DNA from: Ruegeria atlantica
Lineage (GTDB): Bacteria > Pseudomonadota > Alphaproteobacteria > Rhodobacterales > Rhodobacteraceae
Reading direction: 5' to 3'
DNA: 64,000 bases
NCBI RefSeq assembly: GCF_013032455.1
Contig: NZ_WQCF01000004.1
Location: forward strand, 124,001 to 188,000
Position 1 is the stretch's first letter. Each line of letters opens with the position of its first letter. The notes under the pieces were generated by a model, which did not search any database, was not told the origin of the DNA, and was given only the letters and a program-made list of their open reading frames with translations. Shown here piece by piece: positions 61,440 to 64,000 of the stretch. The translations under genes and the position numbers were made by a program.

Positions 61440-61488
61440 CAATGCGGAAACTGGCACAAGGGCCGCAGATTGGACCTGTGAGGCTGAC

Positions 61489-62355
61489 ATGACAAAACCT
61501 GAAATCTCATTCGAGTTTTTCCCGCCGCAAACGCTCGAGGCCTCATTCCGCCTGTGGGATACGGTGCAGACGCTCGCCCCACTGGAGCCACGTTTTGTTT
61601 CAGTCACCTACGGTGCGGGTGGCACAACGCGGGAACTGACCCGCGATGCGGTGTCGACCCTGCACAAATCGTCGGGTTTGCCTGTGGCGGCGCACCTGAC
61701 CTGCGTGGACGCCTCACGCCAGGAGACTTTGGAAATTGCTGACACGTTTGCACGTGCCGGTGTCCAAGACATTGTTGCCCTGCGCGGCGACCCCCCAAAG
61801 GGGCAAGAGAAGTTCGTGCCTCACCCCGAGGGATTCGCCAACTCTATTGAGCTGATCGAAGCTTTGACTGAGACCGAAATGTTCAGCATCCGCGTCGGTG
61901 CCTACCCTGACAAGCACCCCGAGGCGCAGGATCTCGCAGCAGATGTCGACTGGCTGAAGGCTAAGTTGGATGCTGGCGCAGACGAAGCCCTGACTCAGTT
62001 CTTCTTTGAAGCCGACACGTATTTCCGGTTCCGTGACGCCTGCGAAAAGGCCGGGATCGACAAGCCAATCGTTCCGGGCATTCTGCCGATCGAGAACTGG
62101 AAGGGCGCGCGTAACTTCGCCCGTCGCTGTGGCACTCACATTCCGGCGTGGGTCGAGAATGCCTTTGAAAAGGCGATTCGCGATGATCGTGAGGATCTGC
62201 TCGCAACCGCGCTTTGCACTGAGCTGTGCTCGGACCTGATCGACGGCGGCGTGGACAAATTGCACTTTTACACACTGAACCGGCCTGAACTGACGCGGGA
62301 TGTGTGTTTTGCTCTGGGCATTACACCAAAAGCGTCCCTGCAGAACGTCGCCTGA
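61489..62355 (+). CDS. metF: 5,10-methylenetetrahydrofolate reductase
   Basis: FAD enzyme of 288 residues reducing 5,10-methylene-THF to 5-methyl-THF for methionine synthesis. The start at 61489 is MTKPEISFEFFPPQT, the classic N-terminus with the catalytic Glu in SFEFFPP. Other motifs are FVSVTYGAGGTTRELTRD near 38, AHLTCVDASRQE near 66, IVALRGDPPKG near 93, EALTQFFFEADTYFRFRD near 165 and PGILPIENWKGARNFARRCGTHIPAW near 195. It is divergent from metR and ends in a clear terminator. Confidence 0.93.
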   Translation: MTKPEISFEFFPPQTLEASFRLWDTVQTLAPLEPRFVSVTYGAGGTTRELTRDAVSTLHKSSGLPVAAHLTCVDASRQETLEIADTFARAGVQDIVALRGDPPKGQEKFVPHPEGFANSIELIEALTETEMFSIRVGAYPDKHPEAQDLAADVDWLKAKLDAGADEALTQFFFEADTYFRFRDACEKAGIDKPIVPGILPIENWKGARNFARRCGTHIPAWVENAFEKAIRDDREDLLATALCTELCSDLIDGGVDKLHFYTLNRPELTRDVCFALGITPKASLQNVA

Positions 62356-62381
62356 TCTGTCATACATCATGATTCATTTTT

Positions 62382-62415
62382 GCCCGGACCCTGCTCAGGC
62401 TCCGGGCTTTTCTTT
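62382..62415 (+). terminator. rho-independent terminator of metF
   Basis: GCCCGGA (62382-62388) pairs with TCCGGGC (62401-62407) and is followed by TTTTCTTT. It lies 26 bases after the metF stop. Confidence 0.75.
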
Positions 62416-62568
62416 GATGACCACAGAGCAAACGCAAGAAAGCTTTCAACAATACCTCACCCACCTCGCTATTGTTCATCAGCAATCGGCAAATTTCACC
62501 AAAGTTTGACAAACTCAGGCGGCCTTACAAACTGACGTTGTAGTGTTTGTTTACGAGTTAATTTGGGT

Positions 62569-63222
62569 ATGGAGCCTGTTGAGAAAATCAATGCGCGCGC
62601 TGACGCGTTTTGGGCTTTGGGGTTGAACCAAAATGCCGGGCCGGACGAAATTCGCGAGGCCTGGCGCCATACCGCATTTCATGCACATCCTGACCACACG
62701 AACGGCGATTGCGCCAATTTTGCACGCGCCAAAGAGGCGTATGATTTTCTTCGCCGTGAAGGATTGACGGTGAAAGGGAAAGCAAGCGGCCACCCGCGGC
62801 GGCCAAAACTGCGCAAACGTGTGATTGAACTGGAAAGCGCAGATATCGATGCCTGCCGCGAGCTTCTGATTACAGCGCTGGTACATGACGCGGAAAACAG
62901 TGATACGCAATCTGAGACGCACAGCACATCAGACGCGGACCATATTCCCGAAGCCGTCGGCTTCTATGGTCGTAACCTGACCTATTTTGTCTCTACCCCC
63001 GTACAAGAAGGGGCCAACCGGGTGGCGCTTCCGACCTCATTTCTGGCGTCGGCTCGACAAATGGAAACCGAAGTACTGAATTTCCGCTCCAATGGAACTG
63101 GCGGTGGCGAGGTCGTGGTGCCGGAAAACATTACAGCGCGTAAATTCCCCGGAGCCAAAAGTGTCCGTATCAAATTTGAGGCGGACCAGCAGATGCGGGA
63201 TGATTTCTGGCTGGTAGGTTAA
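62569..63222 (+). CDS. J-domain protein
   Basis: Protein of 217 residues starting MEPVEKINARADAFWALGLNQNAGPDEIREAWRHTAFHAHPDHT. The N-terminal 60 residues form a J domain with the HPD tripeptide near 40 and ARAKEAYDFLRREG after it, so it should stimulate an Hsp70 ATPase. The rest (about 70-217) has no recognised DnaJ zinc or C-terminal domains. The ATG at 62569 is preferred over a TTG two codons earlier. No clear ribosome site is seen. The client is unknown. Confidence 0.78.
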   Translation: MEPVEKINARADAFWALGLNQNAGPDEIREAWRHTAFHAHPDHTNGDCANFARAKEAYDFLRREGLTVKGKASGHPRRPKLRKRVIELESADIDACRELLITALVHDAENSDTQSETHSTSDADHIPEAVGFYGRNLTYFVSTPVQEGANRVALPTSFLASARQMETEVLNFRSNGTGGGEVVVPENITARKFPGAKSVRIKFEADQQMRDDFWLVG

Positions 63223-63224
63223 AA

Positions 63225-63251
63225 AAACCCGGCCTGGTGATGGCCGGGTTT
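63225..63251. terminator. bidirectional terminator between the J-domain and YHS genes
   Basis: AAACCCGGCC (63225-63234) pairs with GGCCGGGTTT (63242-63251) around a 7-base loop. A run of seven A at 63221-63227 gives a strong T-run on the minus strand, and TTTGTTATT follows on the plus strand. It serves both convergent genes. Confidence 0.85.
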
Positions 63252-63270
63252 GTTATTGGTGAGTGGTGGT

Positions 63271-63789
63271 TTAGTTTGAAACCGGGCCTTCCGAAGTGAA
63301 TTTCGGAATAACGCTGGTCGATGCGTCATCACCTTCGATCCCCGGCCAGTTGCCCTCGGCCAGATTGATGTTGCCAGGGATATCTTCTTCAAAAAATCCG
63401 ACAACAACATCAGTGATGTTCAGGTACAGCTTATCATCGACAATCCGCCATAGGTTAGGATTTGCTGGAACCTTGCCGCCCCGCGATACACCATAGGCGC
63501 AGTGGCCGTCATAGGCCGGTGCGTAATAGGCCGGGTTCGCAAGGAACTTGTCGCGGTTCTCTTCACTCGAAAACGCCCAAGTGGCGCCGTTATAGTCTGC
63601 GGTAATGCTGGAATTGCCGCGTACAGCTTCAGGCTGATCTTGGCCAACCGGTGCCTGATCCAGGCTGCGGTAAGCAACTACGTCATAACCCGAGACTGCA
63701 TACCCAGTGCCGTCTACATACTGATCACCAGCAAATGCTGGCACAGCAAGGGTCAGTGCAGTCGCAATTGTCAGGGCAAATCGTTTCAT
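63271..63789 (-). CDS. YHS-domain exported protein
   Basis: Protein of 172 residues with signal peptide MKRFALTIATALTLAVPAFA-GD; the start at 63789 follows AAGGA. The mature part has the YHS-type motif GYAVSGYDVVAYRSLDQAPVGQ near 30, then TWAFSSEENRDKFLANPAYYAPAYDGHCAYGVSRGG near 70. YHS domains often bind metals via Cys or His, here a single Cys in GHCAYG. Proteins of this form are common in marine proteobacteria and lack a defined function. Confidence 0.82.
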   Translation of the reverse strand: MKRFALTIATALTLAVPAFAGDQYVDGTGYAVSGYDVVAYRSLDQAPVGQDQPEAVRGNSSITADYNGATWAFSSEENRDKFLANPAYYAPAYDGHCAYGVSRGGKVPANPNLWRIVDDKLYLNITDVVVGFFEEDIPGNINLAEGNWPGIEGDDASTSVIPKFTSEGPVSN

Positions 63790-64000
63790 GTGGTTAATCC
63801 TTTTGTCCTTGGTTTTGGCGCTTGCTGAGAGGATAGGTATTTTCGCCCCAATGGGCAGTCCACCTCGCGCCGCTGTGACCGCGAATGCAGAAACGTGAGA
63901 GGTTCGGTCCCGATTGTTACAAAACTGCCCCGACATCCGGGGGTTGGACTCGGGGCATTGCAACATTACCTGTTGAAGCGGACGGTCAATTCACTCGAAC

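Noticed and set aside
1..64000. CRISPR arrays, rRNA genes, complete tRNA genes
   Set aside because: No regularly spaced repeats or conserved rRNA segments were seen. No T-arm GTTCGAnTC with acceptor pairing was found besides the split tRNA-Gly 5' half.

Overview
The window looks like chromosome (or a large replicon) of a marine Rhodobacteraceae, Roseobacter-type alphaproteobacterium. The reasons are protein resemblance and content: a sorbitol/mannitol operon laid out as in Rhodobacter sphaeroides, a TRAP transporter, many GntR-FCD regulators, a PhoX phosphatase, DUF1127 proteins, a PutA without its ribbon-helix-helix domain, and a tRNA-Gly(TCC) fragment of alphaproteobacterial form. This assignment is from memory of protein families, not from a database search.

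Layout. 1-6.6 kb: polyol operon on the minus strand (smoE-F-G-K, smoS, start of mtlK) behind a LacI-family regulator, with palindromic CGCGCG operators. 6.6-10.9 kb: a sparse, lower-GC stretch with a sulfotransferase, a DUF4242 protein, a LysR regulator and long non-coding gaps. 10.9-24.8 kb: small organic-acid catabolism, comprising an oxalyl-CoA-synthetase-like enzyme, a PanE-like reductase, two FAH-family hydrolases, an NMT1-type ABC importer, an Ldh2-type dehydrogenase, a large FAD/Fe-S oxidase, a serine-glyoxylate-type aminotransferase and two GntR regulators. 24.8-37.6 kb: a divergent catabolic locus. The minus arm reads FAH hydrolase, RutE-like malonic semialdehyde reductase, TRAP transporter, intradiol dioxygenase, then three exported proteins (amidohydrolase, YtkA-like, MauG-like di-heme enzyme). 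The plus arm reads YciI-like protein, GntR, malonyl-CoA decarboxylase, malonyl-CoA synthetase and an exported dienelactone hydrolase. An 18-bp perfect palindrome lies between the arms.

37.6-41.8 kb is a mobile-element scar: an IS3 remnant, two DUF1127 genes facing a LysR gene, an IS110 transposase fragment, a complete IS6 element, an integrase cut by that IS6, and the 5' half of a tRNA-Gly(TCC) gene with its promoter. 41.8-51.8 kb is a divergent N-acetylglucosamine / N-acetylmuramic acid locus (nagA with an altered C-terminus, SIS-domain deaminase, GntR, kinase; murQ, ABC importer, Gfo/Idh/MocA oxidoreductase). 51.9-64 kb is mostly core: phoX, a TPR protein, Lrp-type regulator plus putA, rhomboid protease, inositol monophosphatase family, metR/metF, a J-domain protein and a YHS-domain protein.

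The strongest candidate for something undescribed is the 24.8-37.6 kb locus. It combines ring cleavage, C3 (malonate / malonic semialdehyde) metabolism and a translationally coupled periplasmic MauG-like/YtkA-like/amidohydrolase trio in one apparent transcript. No tRNA gene other than the fragment, no rRNA and no CRISPR array was seen.
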